64,000 bases of DNA from Haloferax sulfurifontis ATCC BAA-897. Its GTDB lineage: Archaea; Halobacteriota; Halobacteria; Halobacteriales; Haloferacaceae. Below are positions 44,771-53,226 of the stretch, one piece after another. How positions within the stretch are numbered: position 1 is the stretch's first letter; every line of letters starts with the position of its first letter. The DNA is taken from the NCBI RefSeq assembly GCF_000337835.1, contig NZ_AOLM01000007.1:16403-80402 (forward strand). Direction: 5' to 3'. The notes beneath the pieces were generated by a model. That model saw only the letters and a program-made list of their open reading frames with translations. It did no database searches and was not told where the DNA came from. The position numbers were made by a program, and so were the translations under genes.

Positions 44771-45087
44771 CCGACGATGAATCCGCATCCGCAATTGAGC
44801 ACAAGAGCGGTTCCGAAGTGGTGTCGTTGCGTGAGCGCCGGAAAGCGCGCTACCGACATCTGGCACAGATTAACTCTAGAGTTGATTCGGCGCTGTCTGC
44901 CGCACACGTTGCGACGATTTACCAGCCGCTCGCAGATTCTCCGGGGGCTGTTCGAGTTAGTCCTGCAACATGGTGGGATTACTTCTGGGCTGAAATGGGG
45001 AAATCTCTGCCCGTTGACGTTTATCTCAATGGTGTCGAAGCGCCAACGGGCCAGCAATCACTCACTTCGTTTTCGGAGGTGTGTTAA
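44767..45087 (+). CDS. Small protein of unknown function, lower GC
   Basis: 106 residues from the GTG at 44767 (GTGA overlap). A charged helix (SLRERRKARYRHLAQIN) then an aromatic segment (WWDYFWAEMGKSLPVDVYL). The 3' half is AT-richer than the neighbours. Confidence 0.45.
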   Translation: MTDDESASAIEHKSGSEVVSLRERRKARYRHLAQINSRVDSALSAAHVATIYQPLADSPGAVRVSPATWWDYFWAEMGKSLPVDVYLNGVEAPTGQQSLTSFSEVC

Positions 45088-45088
45088 A

Positions 45089-45298
45089 TTGGAGGCACGA
45101 CCCAATCGCGCCTGTACGAACTGCGGGAAGTCCGTCGAAGAACTCCCCTACGAGTTCTGGTTGTTCCACACCTGCCGGTCGTGCTCTTCGGAACGCGCAC
45201 CGGACCGGTGGGGCGACGGGCGAAGTGTCGGCGTCGGAACGTACAGGAAGTGGCGGTACTTCCCGCGGTGGCACATGGGGGTGGCGACCGATGTCTGA
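45089..45298 (+). CDS. Zinc-ribbon protein, TTG start uncertain
   Basis: About 69 residues if it begins at the TTG at 45089; an ATG at 45029 would overlap the previous gene by ~60 bases. CTNCGKS and CRSCSS form a ribbon, followed by a basic, Trp-rich tail. Confidence 0.45.
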   Translation: MEARPNRACTNCGKSVEELPYEFWLFHTCRSCSSERAPDRWGDGRSVGVGTYRKWRYFPRWHMGVATDV

Positions 45299-45494
45299 GG
45301 ACAAGACGTGGTTCGTCGGCCCCGCGACATGCCCGTGGTGGAAGTTCAAGGTCGGGCGCACCATCTTCCGACTTCGGATGCGTCACCAGAGACTTCGGCA
45401 CGTCCCAGGATTCGACGACTACCTGACCTCGTGGGCGCTCGGCATGGTCCTCGGTTCGCGCGAAATCGAACGTATTGGGGGTGAGGGCGAGTGA
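45291..45494 (+). CDS. Small basic protein, 67 residues
   Basis: Starts inside the previous gene (ATG at 45291). Rich in Arg and aromatic residues (FKVGRTIFRLRMRHQRLRHV); nucleic-acid or membrane binding is possible. Confidence 0.45.
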   Translation: MSEDKTWFVGPATCPWWKFKVGRTIFRLRMRHQRLRHVPGFDDYLTSWALGMVLGSREIERIGGEGE

Positions 45495-45583
45495 CGCTCG
45501 CCAATATGTTCACCGCAGGGTTCGTCCTAATCGCGACCGTGGTTATAATCCGGCTCGCAATCGCCGGCGGGGGGTCGCTGTGA
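45491..45583 (+). CDS. Single-helix membrane microprotein, 30 residues
   Basis: GTG start with GTGA overlap and GTGA overlap at the end. The product is almost entirely one hydrophobic helix (FVLIATVVIIRLAIAGGG). Its tight coupling argues that it is real. Confidence 0.45.
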   Translation: MTLANMFTAGFVLIATVVIIRLAIAGGGSL

Positions 45584-45717
45584 CCGCGTGGCGATGCCCG
45601 GAGTGTCGGGCGCGGTCGCCGCGCCAACCGGGCGAGACAACCCGCCCGTTCTGCTCGGCGTGCGACTTCCGGTTCGGCGTTCTCATCGAGATGCAGTCGC
45701 GGGGTGTCGACGCGTGA
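45580..45717 (+). CDS. Zinc-ribbon microprotein, 45 residues
   Basis: GTG at 45580. CPECRARS and CSACDFRF make a compact zinc ribbon. GTGA overlap with the next gene. Confidence 0.5.
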   Translation: MTAWRCPECRARSPRQPGETTRPFCSACDFRFGVLIEMQSRGVDA

Positions 45718-46112
45718 CCATCCTCGACTACGCCAAGCCGGTCGCGTGGCGGTTCTACAGCTACGGGACCGACGGCGGTGGCGACCCGCTGTTCTCGTTT
45801 TGGGCGGTCCTCGACGAGGACACGCAGGTCTGCATCTACGACCGTAACGGGGGCCACGGGATGTGGCTCTCGACAGACAACGAGGATGGCGACCACGCAG
45901 GCGAGACACCAAGCGACGAGTTCGAGGAGGTCCTCTACGACGTGCTCGGGACCGGCGGGTCGGTCGCGGCCGAACGCCTCGAACCGCTCCCGGCGTACGA
46001 ACGCTACTTCTTCCGGGTCATCCACGGGACCGTCGAGCAGACGGGGAGCGCGCCGGCGGAACTCGAAGCGTACCTGTCGCACGTCGCGGGCGAGGATGTG
46101 ATGGTCGAATGA
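45714..46112 (+). CDS. Unknown alpha/beta protein
   Basis: 132 residues from the GTG at 45714. Beta-rich first half (FSFWAVLDEDTQVCIYDRN), helical second half with FEEVLYDVLGTGG. No motif recognised. Confidence 0.45.
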   Translation: MTILDYAKPVAWRFYSYGTDGGGDPLFSFWAVLDEDTQVCIYDRNGGHGMWLSTDNEDGDHAGETPSDEFEEVLYDVLGTGGSVAAERLEPLPAYERYFFRVIHGTVEQTGSAPAELEAYLSHVAGEDVMVE

Positions 46113-46402
46113 CATCGCAAGACAACGACTCGCCGTTCGCGTTCTTCGACGAGGACGGCGGGTGGGTGACGATGACGACCCTCAAAAACGAGATGGGGCC
46201 GTTCGAGACGAGCGCTCGCGAGACGGTTGAGTCGCTGGAGGCGGCTGGTATCGTCAACGTCCGTCGCGGCGACGACGGGCGGCCGGTGACGGTGCAACTG
46301 AGCGCCTTCGCCGACGACCTCGTGAACGCCGAGTCGGACGCCGAGGCGCTCGAAGTCTACCGGGCGCACGACAAAGAGCCGCCCGACAACCTCCGGGAGT
46401 GA
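46109..46402 (+). CDS. Winged-helix protein
   Basis: 97 residues, ATGA-coupled. Residues ~18-60 fit a winged helix (WVTMTTLKNEMGPFETSA, VESLEAAGIVNVRRGDDG). Last gene before the structured region at 46403-46613, so it may regulate the next operon. Confidence 0.5.
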   Translation: MTSQDNDSPFAFFDEDGGWVTMTTLKNEMGPFETSARETVESLEAAGIVNVRRGDDGRPVTVQLSAFADDLVNAESDAEALEVYRAHDKEPPDNLRE

Positions 46403-46613
46403 GGCCCGGAGCCCGATTTCGCGGACATTGACATAGGCTCCCACCGTGTCTTCGCTCGGGGCTACGGTTTAAGTACGAAGACGTGACCTCGAAGTAGTAG
46501 ACGACGCCCGTGCTGGTGCGCTGGAGGGTTCGATTCCTTCCGACGGGCTTCCCGACGACGGACGCGCCCACGCCTGAACGTGATTCGTCCGCCGTCGGCT
46601 TTGGAGAAAGCAG
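46403..46613 (+). promoter_or_regulatory. Structured leader with three inverted repeats, including hairpin C
   Basis: A TATA box TTTAAG (46468-46473) predicts a start near 46498 and a leader of about 115 bases. Within it: a T-arm-like hairpin (46523-46541, loop TTCGATT) closed by GCCCGT/ACGGGC (46506-46511/46543-46548), and hairpin C, a 13-bp stem with one mismatch (46552-46564/46586-46598), whose loop holds CCCACGCCTGA at 46567-46577. Upstream, GTCTTCG/CGAAGAC (46448-46454/46476-46482) spans the TATA box and could be an operator. Confidence 0.55.
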
Positions 46614-47063
46614 ATGGCAACCAACCAACCGACGGTGGCACCGCCTATCGCCACCACGACCAGCAAGCACAGCCACCCAACTGACGACGTGACGCTCGAC
46701 GCCGGCGACATCGAAAGCGTTCGCTTCCTCGCAGACGACGACGTCCTTCGGACGGTCTTCGCGAGCGCCGTCAAACAGGGTCCGACCGACGACCTGGAAG
46801 ACGACCTCGTGACTCGGCTGACCGAACTCGGCTACGAGACCGAACAGATCGTCGCGATGGACGCGCGGATGATGCTCGTCGCCGGGGCGGGCTACATGGT
46901 CCGGGCCGTCGAGTCGCACTACGACCGTCTCGAACGCATCGAGAGCGCCATCGCGGTCTACGAGGACCTCCGCGACGAGCGCCGCGAGGAGCGCGACCAA
47001 CTGTTCGACGAACAGTACGACCTGCGGAAGCTGACGGGGGTGAAGCCGCGTGTCGACAACTGA
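46614..47063 (+). CDS. Helical protein, first gene after hairpin C
   Basis: 149 residues. An ordered part begins near residue 28; the rest is helical with a charged coiled-coil end (AIAVYEDLRDERREERDQLF). No motif. The ATG lies 15 bases after the hairpin. Confidence 0.5.
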   Translation: MATNQPTVAPPIATTTSKHSHPTDDVTLDAGDIESVRFLADDDVLRTVFASAVKQGPTDDLEDDLVTRLTELGYETEQIVAMDARMMLVAGAGYMVRAVESHYDRLERIESAIAVYEDLRDERREERDQLFDEQYDLRKLTGVKPRVDN

Positions 47064-47520
47064 GCCGACGACGCGGACCGAGGAGATGGCGGCAAACGGC
47101 GGCTACACCGGCCTCGTGCCCGACGAGCGCGCCCGCGAGACGCTTCGTGGGAACGCAGACACCGAAGCCGTCGCGGCGCTCCGCGAGCACATGGCTGAAG
47201 GGACGCGCCCGACCGCAGAGGTCGTCGAGCAGGTCGTCAGCGAGATGGACGTCGTCGCGCGGCGAGTCCACGGCGCTCGCATCACCGACCACCGGTTCGA
47301 AGACGGCGTGTGGCACTTCCGGGAGTTCAACGGCTACGTCGAGAAGGGCGGGCGCTACCGCCCAGAGACGGACGCCGAGCGCGAGCGCTGTCTCGAGACG
47401 ATACACCGCGAAATCGCGGGTGCGGTCATCCTCGACGGCGACGCGTGGGAGGACGACATCAAGGTGGTCTACCACGCGATACACAGTGTCGACCCGCGGG
47501 CACAGGAGGGCCAGCGATGA
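47050..47520 (+). CDS. Unknown acidic protein
   Basis: 156 residues from the GTG at 47050, overlapping the previous gene. Helical start, then a beta/aromatic segment (FEDGVWHFREFNGYVEKGG). Not recognised. Confidence 0.45.
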   Translation: MSTTEPTTRTEEMAANGGYTGLVPDERARETLRGNADTEAVAALREHMAEGTRPTAEVVEQVVSEMDVVARRVHGARITDHRFEDGVWHFREFNGYVEKGGRYRPETDAERERCLETIHREIAGAVILDGDAWEDDIKVVYHAIHSVDPRAQEGQR

Positions 47521-48125
47521 CGAACGCTCGCGACGGGCCGTCGACGGCCCCGGCCGGCGAGTGGTACAACAGCTACCAGACGCGGGCGATGCAGGACCAC
47601 GACGCCGGTGCTGTCCGCGGCATCTGGATGACCGGCTTCGGCCATTGGACCGACCGCGACGAGAAGTGGCTGACCGAAGCTCTCGCGCCGCGCTACGGCG
47701 CTCGCGGGCGGGTGGCCGTCCACAACGGTCGGGTGCTCGGCTACACGGTCTACGAGTTCGCGACCGGGGCGGCGGCAGACACCTACGCGCACGACTACTA
47801 CGGCGGCGCTGACGACGACGTGGTCGGCATCATCGACATGGTGGCGACGCGCCACGGGTGCGAGTCCGCAGGCATCGCGGGAAGCCTCGTCGACGACGCG
47901 CTCCACGACTTCGAGGAGGCCGACGCGGACGCGGTGGTCGCAGTCTCATGGCGGCGCGAATCGACCTACGACAGCGCCCCGCTGTTCGAGTCGCGTGGGT
48001 TCGAGGCCGTCGCGACGCTCGACGGCATCTACCGCGAGTTCCGGAGTCCGTGCCCCGAGTGCGGGACCGGCAAGTGCGAGTGTCAGGCGACCATGTTCGT
48101 CCGCGGCGGTGACGCCGATGAGTGA
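47517..48125 (+). CDS. GNAT-like acetyltransferase with C-terminal zinc cluster
   Basis: 202 residues. The arrangement VGIIDMVATRHGCESAGIAGSLVDDAL (acetyl-CoA loop region), DADAVVAVSWRRE and APLFESRGFEAVATLDGIYREF is the GNAT core. The end carries CPECGTGKCEC, a four-cysteine site. The substrate is unknown; viral GNATs often modify host proteins or tRNA. The classic Q/RxxGxG/A is degenerate (RHGCESAGIA), so activity is uncertain. Confidence 0.6.
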   Translation: MTNARDGPSTAPAGEWYNSYQTRAMQDHDAGAVRGIWMTGFGHWTDRDEKWLTEALAPRYGARGRVAVHNGRVLGYTVYEFATGAAADTYAHDYYGGADDDVVGIIDMVATRHGCESAGIAGSLVDDALHDFEEADADAVVAVSWRRESTYDSAPLFESRGFEAVATLDGIYREFRSPCPECGTGKCECQATMFVRGGDADE

Positions 48126-48336
48126 GGACCCGTTGCTCGAAACCGACATGATGTCGGAAGCCGAGGTCCGCGCCGAACTCGAAGAGTGTGTGGCGGCGCT
48201 TCTCAGAACAGACGATATCGAGACGCGGCTTCAGCTCGCGGGCAACGTCGGCGCGCTGGCGGAGGTGCTCGGTATCGAGGGCTCAGTTGCGGTTGAGCAC
48301 ATGCACGAGAAAGGGCGGGTGTTCGACGATGAGTGA
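48118..48336 (+). CDS. Small helical protein, 72 residues
   Basis: ATG at 48118 within the previous gene's end. All-helical, acidic (EAEVRAELEECVAALLR). Unknown. Confidence 0.4.
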   Translation: MSEDPLLETDMMSEAEVRAELEECVAALLRTDDIETRLQLAGNVGALAEVLGIEGSVAVEHMHEKGRVFDDE

Positions 48337-48913
48337 GGCGGCCGACGTCCTCACGCGCGTCGAACAGCGGCTTCGCGACGACCTCCAACTGTCGGCCGCC
48401 GACGTCGACGGCGTTCGCGAGGTCCTCGACGAGGAAGTCGCGGGCCTGCTGCACGACCGCGAGGAGTGGGCGTGCGACACCTGCGGCGAGAACATGCAGA
48501 CGGCGACGCGCTACCCGGTCGGTGACGAGCCCGTATCGGAGTGCAACGAGTGCATCTTCGGCGACCCGCCAGACGGCAAGGGTGAGCGCGCGACGCTGGA
48601 GGACTACGAGAGCGCTGGAGACGACCGCGCGGTCTACGAACCCGGCGACGGTCGGCGTCTCGCGGTCCGCGTTGACGACGAGTGGCTACCGGAGCTGATG
48701 CTGTACGCTGGTGACCTGCCGGTCTTCATCGGCGACGACGGCACGGAAGTCGACGTTCGAGACGACGGGACGGCGCTCTACGAGACACCCGACGGCGCGG
48801 CCGAAGAACTGGAGCCGGACCGCGACGCAGACGGCGTCAGGACGTACACGCCGTTGTCGGTCTACCCCGCTGACACCATCGAGGTTCACGACCTCGGGGA
48901 GTCCGAGACATGA
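48329..48913 (+). CDS. Zinc-finger protein
   Basis: 194 residues. A helical start, then CDTCGEN and CNECIFG pairs (about 50-80), then a beta-rich domain (RLAVRVDDEWLPELMLYAGD). Unknown function, part of the zinc-protein series. Confidence 0.5.
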   Translation: MSEAADVLTRVEQRLRDDLQLSAADVDGVREVLDEEVAGLLHDREEWACDTCGENMQTATRYPVGDEPVSECNECIFGDPPDGKGERATLEDYESAGDDRAVYEPGDGRRLAVRVDDEWLPELMLYAGDLPVFIGDDGTEVDVRDDGTALYETPDGAAEELEPDRDADGVRTYTPLSVYPADTIEVHDLGESET

Positions 48914-49347
48914 GCGACGCCGAGTGCGACTACTGCGGGTCGTCGGACCTCGCGTACACGCTCGACAGCGACCGGGGGCCGCTCACGCGGTGCATCCCGT
49001 GTCTCGCCATCGAGCAGGGCCAACAGGCGCTCGACAAGCCGTTCGACGCGTTCGTTGACCTGTCGCCGGGCATCTTCCACGACAGCGAGGAGGAGGTCCG
49101 AGAGAGCCGCGCGGCGGACTACAACCGCGCTCGCGGCTGGTTCACCGTGTTGGCCCGGATTCAGCAGGACGAACCGCTTCTGAAGCGCGACCCCGACGCG
49201 ATTGGGACCGTCGACGACAGCATTCGGACGTTCCTGACGAACATCATGGGGTCGGACGCGCACTACCGGCCGTCGGAAGTCGCCGGCAACCCCGTAAGCG
49301 CCGGGCAAGCGACGTTCGAAGACCTCGGAGGGTCGGATGGCGAGTGA
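48910..49347 (+). CDS. Zinc-finger protein
   Basis: 145 residues. CDYCGSSDL and CIPCLA make a ribbon at the N-terminus; the rest is helical. Overlaps the next gene. Confidence 0.5.
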   Translation: MSDAECDYCGSSDLAYTLDSDRGPLTRCIPCLAIEQGQQALDKPFDAFVDLSPGIFHDSEEEVRESRAADYNRARGWFTVLARIQQDEPLLKRDPDAIGTVDDSIRTFLTNIMGSDAHYRPSEVAGNPVSAGQATFEDLGGSDGE

Positions 49348-50230
49348 GCCAACGCCGCGGGAACACGAACTCCCGAACGGCGACCTTGCGGTTTCGAGCC
49401 ACTGGGTTCACGGGATTCGGGGCGTCGCGACGGTGCCGGCATCGAAGCGGCCGCTGTACCAGCTCCTCATGGACCTCCTCACGGACGTTCGCGTCCCGGA
49501 CCTCATGCCTGCCCGGCTGGCAATCGACTGTCGCGACATCGTTGAAGCCCGTGAACTGGTCGGGGACATCGACAGAGGAAGCGTGACGGTCGACGGCGTC
49601 AGCTACGGGATGGGCTACTGCCAGTCGGTCGCCGAGGCCATCGACGACTACCGCGACCGAGACCCACTCACGCTGGTCGCGGTCGGATGCTCCGGGTCGA
49701 AGCACAAGAACGACGGCCTACTCCCGGCGAAGGACCGCTACCGCGGCGGCTACTGGACGAACAAGCGACAGTACGCCGAGACCATCGGCGACGACTGGGG
49801 TGTCATCTCGGCCGAGTACGCCCTACTCGAACCGACCGAGGGCATCCCGGACTACGAGCGGGTGCCGTCGGACCACCGCGGCGTGCCGGTCGACCACGAC
49901 GGACGCCTGCCGTCGGGCGACGCCGTGCGGACCAAACTCGACCTGTGGGCCTACGAGGTTCACAACCACCTTTCGGAGTGGCTTGACGCGGCCGCGAACG
50001 GCGTCGACCCGCGCGATGTCGAACTGCAGGTCCTGCTCGGCAAGAAGTACGAACAGCCGCTCCGCGAACGTGGCGTCTTCGACGCGCTCCGCGTTCGCGG
50101 GTCGCTCGACGTGTCATTCCCGTTCCGCGAGGTTGAGGGACTGACGGGCATCGGGAAGCAACGCGGGTGGATGGTGTCGGAGGTCGACGCCGCGACGGCG
50201 CTCGCGACCGACGGGGGCGAGTCCCGATGA
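49337..50230 (+). CDS. DUF6884-like protein
   Basis: 297 residues. The centre (about 112-180) matches the DUF6884 pattern: LVAVGCSGSKHK, AKDRYRGGYWTNKRQYAE, WGVISAEYALLEPTEGIPDYE. This fold is found in phages and mobile elements; a nucleotide-related role is suspected, not known. It precedes the methyltransferase in the same operon. Confidence 0.55.
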   Translation: MASEPTPREHELPNGDLAVSSHWVHGIRGVATVPASKRPLYQLLMDLLTDVRVPDLMPARLAIDCRDIVEARELVGDIDRGSVTVDGVSYGMGYCQSVAEAIDDYRDRDPLTLVAVGCSGSKHKNDGLLPAKDRYRGGYWTNKRQYAETIGDDWGVISAEYALLEPTEGIPDYERVPSDHRGVPVDHDGRLPSGDAVRTKLDLWAYEVHNHLSEWLDAAANGVDPRDVELQVLLGKKYEQPLRERGVFDALRVRGSLDVSFPFREVEGLTGIGKQRGWMVSEVDAATALATDGGESR

Positions 50231-50520
50231 GCGCTGACAGCACCCGCGGCGCGCCCTGTGCGAACTGTGGCGACTACGCGCCGTTCAACGTCGGCCGGGC
50301 CGGCCCGCGGTCGGGGAAGATGCTGTGCGACGACTGCGCCGACGATTCGGTCGCGTACATCGTCGACTGTCTCGACTGCGAGTGGTCCTACACCTGCGAG
50401 GAGCCACGCTACAACTGGTATCACGCGAAGATTCGCGTCCAACAAGAGGGTAACACCCACGAGACGGAACAGCGCGTCTTCGAGAACGAATCTCACGAAA
50501 CGGTTTGGAGGAACGAATGA
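50227..50520 (+). CDS. Zinc-finger protein upstream of the methyltransferase
   Basis: 97 residues. CANCGDY, CDDCADD and CLDCEW supply several cysteines. ATGA overlap with the methyltransferase start. Likely a nucleic-acid binding accessory. Confidence 0.5.
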   Translation: MSADSTRGAPCANCGDYAPFNVGRAGPRSGKMLCDDCADDSVAYIVDCLDCEWSYTCEEPRYNWYHAKIRVQQEGNTHETEQRVFENESHETVWRNE

Positions 50521-51430
50521 GCACACACGAACACGCGGACGACCCGGTGACGGCAGTTGACCTGTTTTGCGGCGCTGGCGGTCTCTCGACCGGCCTCGCG
50601 CTCGCCTGCGAAGAACTCGACCGCGATGTCGAACTCACGGCGGTCAACCACTGGTCGACGGCCATCGAATCGCACAAACAGAACCACCCGTGGGCGACCC
50701 ACCTGAACGCGAAGGTCGAAGAACTCCACCCGCCGGATGTCGCACCCGGCGACGGCCCGGTCGACCTGCTCATCGCCGCGCCCGAGTGTACGCACTTCAG
50801 CATCGCTCGGGGCGGGAAGCCCGTCAACGAGCAGTCACGGGCGAGTCCGTGGCACGTCGTCGACTGGCTCGAAAAGCTCGACGTGCAGAACTTCCTCGTC
50901 GAGAACGTGCCGGAGTTCTGCTTCCCAGAGGACTCGATGGTGTTGACAGAGGATGGTCCCGTTCCAATCCAAGATGTTGAGGTTGGAACACGCGTTCTCA
51001 CCCACAAAGGCCGCTGGAAAGAGGTCATCGGAACTACTCAACGCGAAGACAAGACGGTCACCATCTCTGGCCGATCAAACCGCCTTGTGGAATGTACCCC
51101 AGACCATCACTTCTATGCGCGTGAAATTGAAGCAGACTGCTGGGGAGGAAAGAGTGGTCGGCATGTGCAAGCATTCAGCGAACCTGAATGGGTACCTGCC
51201 AGCGAGTTAGTGCCGGAGCATGAAACCACCTATCAGGAGAGGTACAACGGGTACTTCTGGGCCACACCGCAGTCGTTTGGGTCCGGACAGTTGGAAATTC
51301 CCAGTAAACCAGACAGAATCAAAAAGGCCGACGAATCGTTCTGGCGAATGGTCGGACTTTGGCTTGGTGACGGTTGGTTCCACAAACGAAACCGCCCGGA
51401 CCCACCACATGGCCTCCGTATCGCCGGTAA
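50517..51430 (+). pseudogene. Cytosine-5 DNA methyltransferase, 5' part with N-terminal intein half
   Basis: The frame starts at 50517 and shows C5-methyltransferase motif I (DLFCGAGGLS, 15-24), the catalytic PEC (89-91, PECTHFS) and ENV (129-131). An intein begins at Cys135 (CFPEDSMVLTEDG, base 50919), with a block B TPDHHF and a first LAGLIDADG helix (RMVGLWLGDGWF). The transposon enters at 51431, and the frame runs only 12 residues into it, to a stop at 51465-51467. The 3' part is at 58727-60425. Joined, they give 870 codons. As it stands the gene is broken, unless the two intein halves act in trans. Confidence 0.88.
51427..51430. repeat. Target-site duplication GTAA (left copy)
   Basis: GTAA at 51427-51430 directly abuts the left terminal repeat and is repeated at 58723-58726 after the right one. 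Removing the element plus one copy restores the intein frame, which confirms the boundary. Confidence 0.85.
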
Positions 51431-51463
51431 CAGTTGTTGGCAATGTGATCTACTTTATTCAGT
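51431..51463 (+). repeat. Left terminal inverted repeat
   Basis: 33 bases; the first 17 (CAGTTGTTGGCAATGTG) are identical to the right end in inverted form, and positions 25-33 (TTATTCAGT) also match. 26 or so of 33 positions agree. Confidence 0.85.
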
Positions 51464-51511
51464 CTGACCGACCTGGACACTGCGGAATCCTTGCCGGTCA
51501 TTGTTCGTTTG

Positions 51512-52447
51512 TCAGTGCTCCGACTTCGGCTTTTCTATCTGTTTCTTGACGTTGGTTTCATCTGGAGTGACTGGTTTCACTCGAAGCTCTCCGAAGCCGT
51601 ACTTCGAGTGGTTCCCGACGCGGGTGAGGCCGGAGATCGCGGTCTCCACCGGGCGGTCGCCGTCGTAGCCGACGACCACGCCGTGATCGACCGTCTCCAA
51701 CTCGTAGACGTCGCCGCCCTCGATGACCTTCTCCAGGCGGTGGCGCAGCTGCGCTTCATCGTCTACGCTCCACCACCACGGCACGTCCACGTTGTTCGCC
51801 TTCGGGTACTCCGACCGGAGGACGAACGGCGTCACGAGTTCGAGGATGAACGCCTCGCCGTCTTCGAGACGCGAGTAGTCCAGCGCCTCCAGGTCAACGA
51901 CCTGCGTATCCTTCAGCGTGGTCGTCCCGTAGCCGTAGTTCCGTTTGCCTCCGAACTGGAGGCCATCAAGCACATCCTCGCCAAGGGGTAGAACGTCCGG
52001 GTCATCGGCGTGCAAGTAGGCGTTCACGTACCAGCGCGTGGTCTGCTGCTGTTTCCGAGCGTCGTCGGGCCGGCCCATGATCGTCTCGTGAGCCAGCGCG
52101 GGCATCCCGCTCTGGAACCGGATGTCGTGAGCGTTCAGCCCATCCCGAGGGCGGGTATCGAGCAGCCACGGGTGGTCGGGATGCCGGAAGAGGAACAGGT
52201 CGTCGTAGCTCTCCACGTCGGGGAGCGACGACCCCATGTACGGGCGAATCCCGCTCTGCGAGTGCTCCTCGGGGAACGTCCCGAACTGGCCGGGGACGAA
52301 CATCCCGTGGCTGGCGTTGATGTGCTGGTGGACGTCGTGTTCCAGCTGCATCCCGAGCGCGTGGTAGATCGCGTTCCCCGAGACGTAGTACGGGTGCCCG
52401 AGGTAGTCCATGTCGAGTTCCCAATGAACCTGCTGGATACGGGTCAC
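51512..52447 (-). CDS. RAMP-type (Cas5-like) protein
   Basis: 311 residues from the GTG at 52447, which overlaps the upstream stop as GTGA; the longer frame to 52867 is antiparallel to the neighbour and is not used. Two glycine-rich loops typical of RAMP ferredoxin folds are seen: LQFGGKRNYGYGTTTL (163-178) and GLTRVGNHSKYGFGEL (273-288). A conserved-looking N-terminal stretch (GNAIYHALGMQLEH, INASHGMFVPGQFG) is present. It is the last gene of a three-gene operon and ends 81 bases from the transposon end. The Cas5 role (binding the 5' handle of a guide) is inferred from the family and the partner gene. Confidence 0.65.
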   Translation of the reverse strand: MTRIQQVHWELDMDYLGHPYYVSGNAIYHALGMQLEHDVHQHINASHGMFVPGQFGTFPEEHSQSGIRPYMGSSLPDVESYDDLFLFRHPDHPWLLDTRPRDGLNAHDIRFQSGMPALAHETIMGRPDDARKQQQTTRWYVNAYLHADDPDVLPLGEDVLDGLQFGGKRNYGYGTTTLKDTQVVDLEALDYSRLEDGEAFILELVTPFVLRSEYPKANNVDVPWWWSVDDEAQLRHRLEKVIEGGDVYELETVDHGVVVGYDGDRPVETAISGLTRVGNHSKYGFGELRVKPVTPDETNVKKQIEKPKSEH

Positions 52448-53226
52448 GCGTTCTCCCTCCGGGTTTCGAAATCCTCGATGTACTGGAGCGCAGTGCTCCA
52501 ACTCCAGATCCGCCGGAGGTTCGCATCGAGCACCATGTCGTGCTTGTCGTGATTGACATCGAGCGGGTGCGCGGTGAGGCGCTTCCACGCCGACGCCCAC
52601 GACCGCCACGGGCGGCTTCCAAGGCGCGCCCACGGCTGCCCGTCCGCGTCCTCGTCGATTCGGAGCGCGAAGCGGTCGCCCGCGTAGACCGTCCGGTGGG
52701 GCACGATCTCCTCGGCGTCGTCCACGACCAGGAGGAGATCGGGGAATTCGTGACCGGCGCGGTAGTTGTCCAAGAGCGCCGCCACGAGCAGCGTGTGGTA
52801 CTTCAGGCTCGTGTACGGGTAGTAGATGCTCTCGTTGAAGCCGCTCACCACGTCTGACGTGAGCCACGCCCGATGCATCGCCTCGGGGTCGGAGCCCGTC
52901 AGCAGGCCGTTGATGGCCTCAGAGAGACGCGGGCGTGAGAACTCCTCGGGGTCGTAGTGAGAGTCGCCCGTCAGCAGCGAGAGCCGGTAGTGCGTCTCGT
53001 GGTTGTCCACCGTCTGCTCGGGCTTCCCGTTGGGCCGTGAGAGCGCCGACGCGTCGCCGTCCGCGCCGTGCGGGACGGTCTGGTTCACCGGGACGCCGTG
53101 GAAGGTGTCCGGCGCGTAGTCGTGCGTCTCGCCGTTGAGCTTGTGGGCGTCGTGGCGGTAGGCCGCGACCATCACGTCCTGACCGCCGTCGCCCTGGAAG
53201 TCGCTGAGGCTGGCGTTCTCGCCCAT
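52444..53226 (-). CDS. Conserved middle gene of the RAMP operon, unknown function
   Basis: 260 residues, cytoplasmic, no nuclease motif seen. It has a His-rich first half (VMVAAYRHDAHKLNGETHDY, DNHETHYRLSLLTGDSHY) and a mixed second half (DLLLVVDDAEEIVPHRTVYA). Flanked by two RAMP genes with a 4-base overlap downstream, so the three probably form one complex. It may correspond to the uncharacterised conserved protein reported in HRAMP loci. Confidence 0.6.
   Translation of the reverse strand: MGENASLSDFQGDGGQDVMVAAYRHDAHKLNGETHDYAPDTFHGVPVNQTVPHGADGDASALSRPNGKPEQTVDNHETHYRLSLLTGDSHYDPEEFSRPRLSEAINGLLTGSDPEAMHRAWLTSDVVSGFNESIYYPYTSLKYHTLLVAALLDNYRAGHEFPDLLLVVDDAEEIVPHRTVYAGDRFALRIDEDADGQPWARLGSRPWRSWASAWKRLTAHPLDVNHDKHDMVLDANLRRIWSWSTALQYIEDFETRRENA

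Noticed and set aside
52448..52867. 5' extension of the Cas5-like gene to 52867
   Set aside because: It overlaps the middle RAMP-operon gene in another frame with Arg-rich sequence; the GTG at 52447 gives a GTGA overlap.
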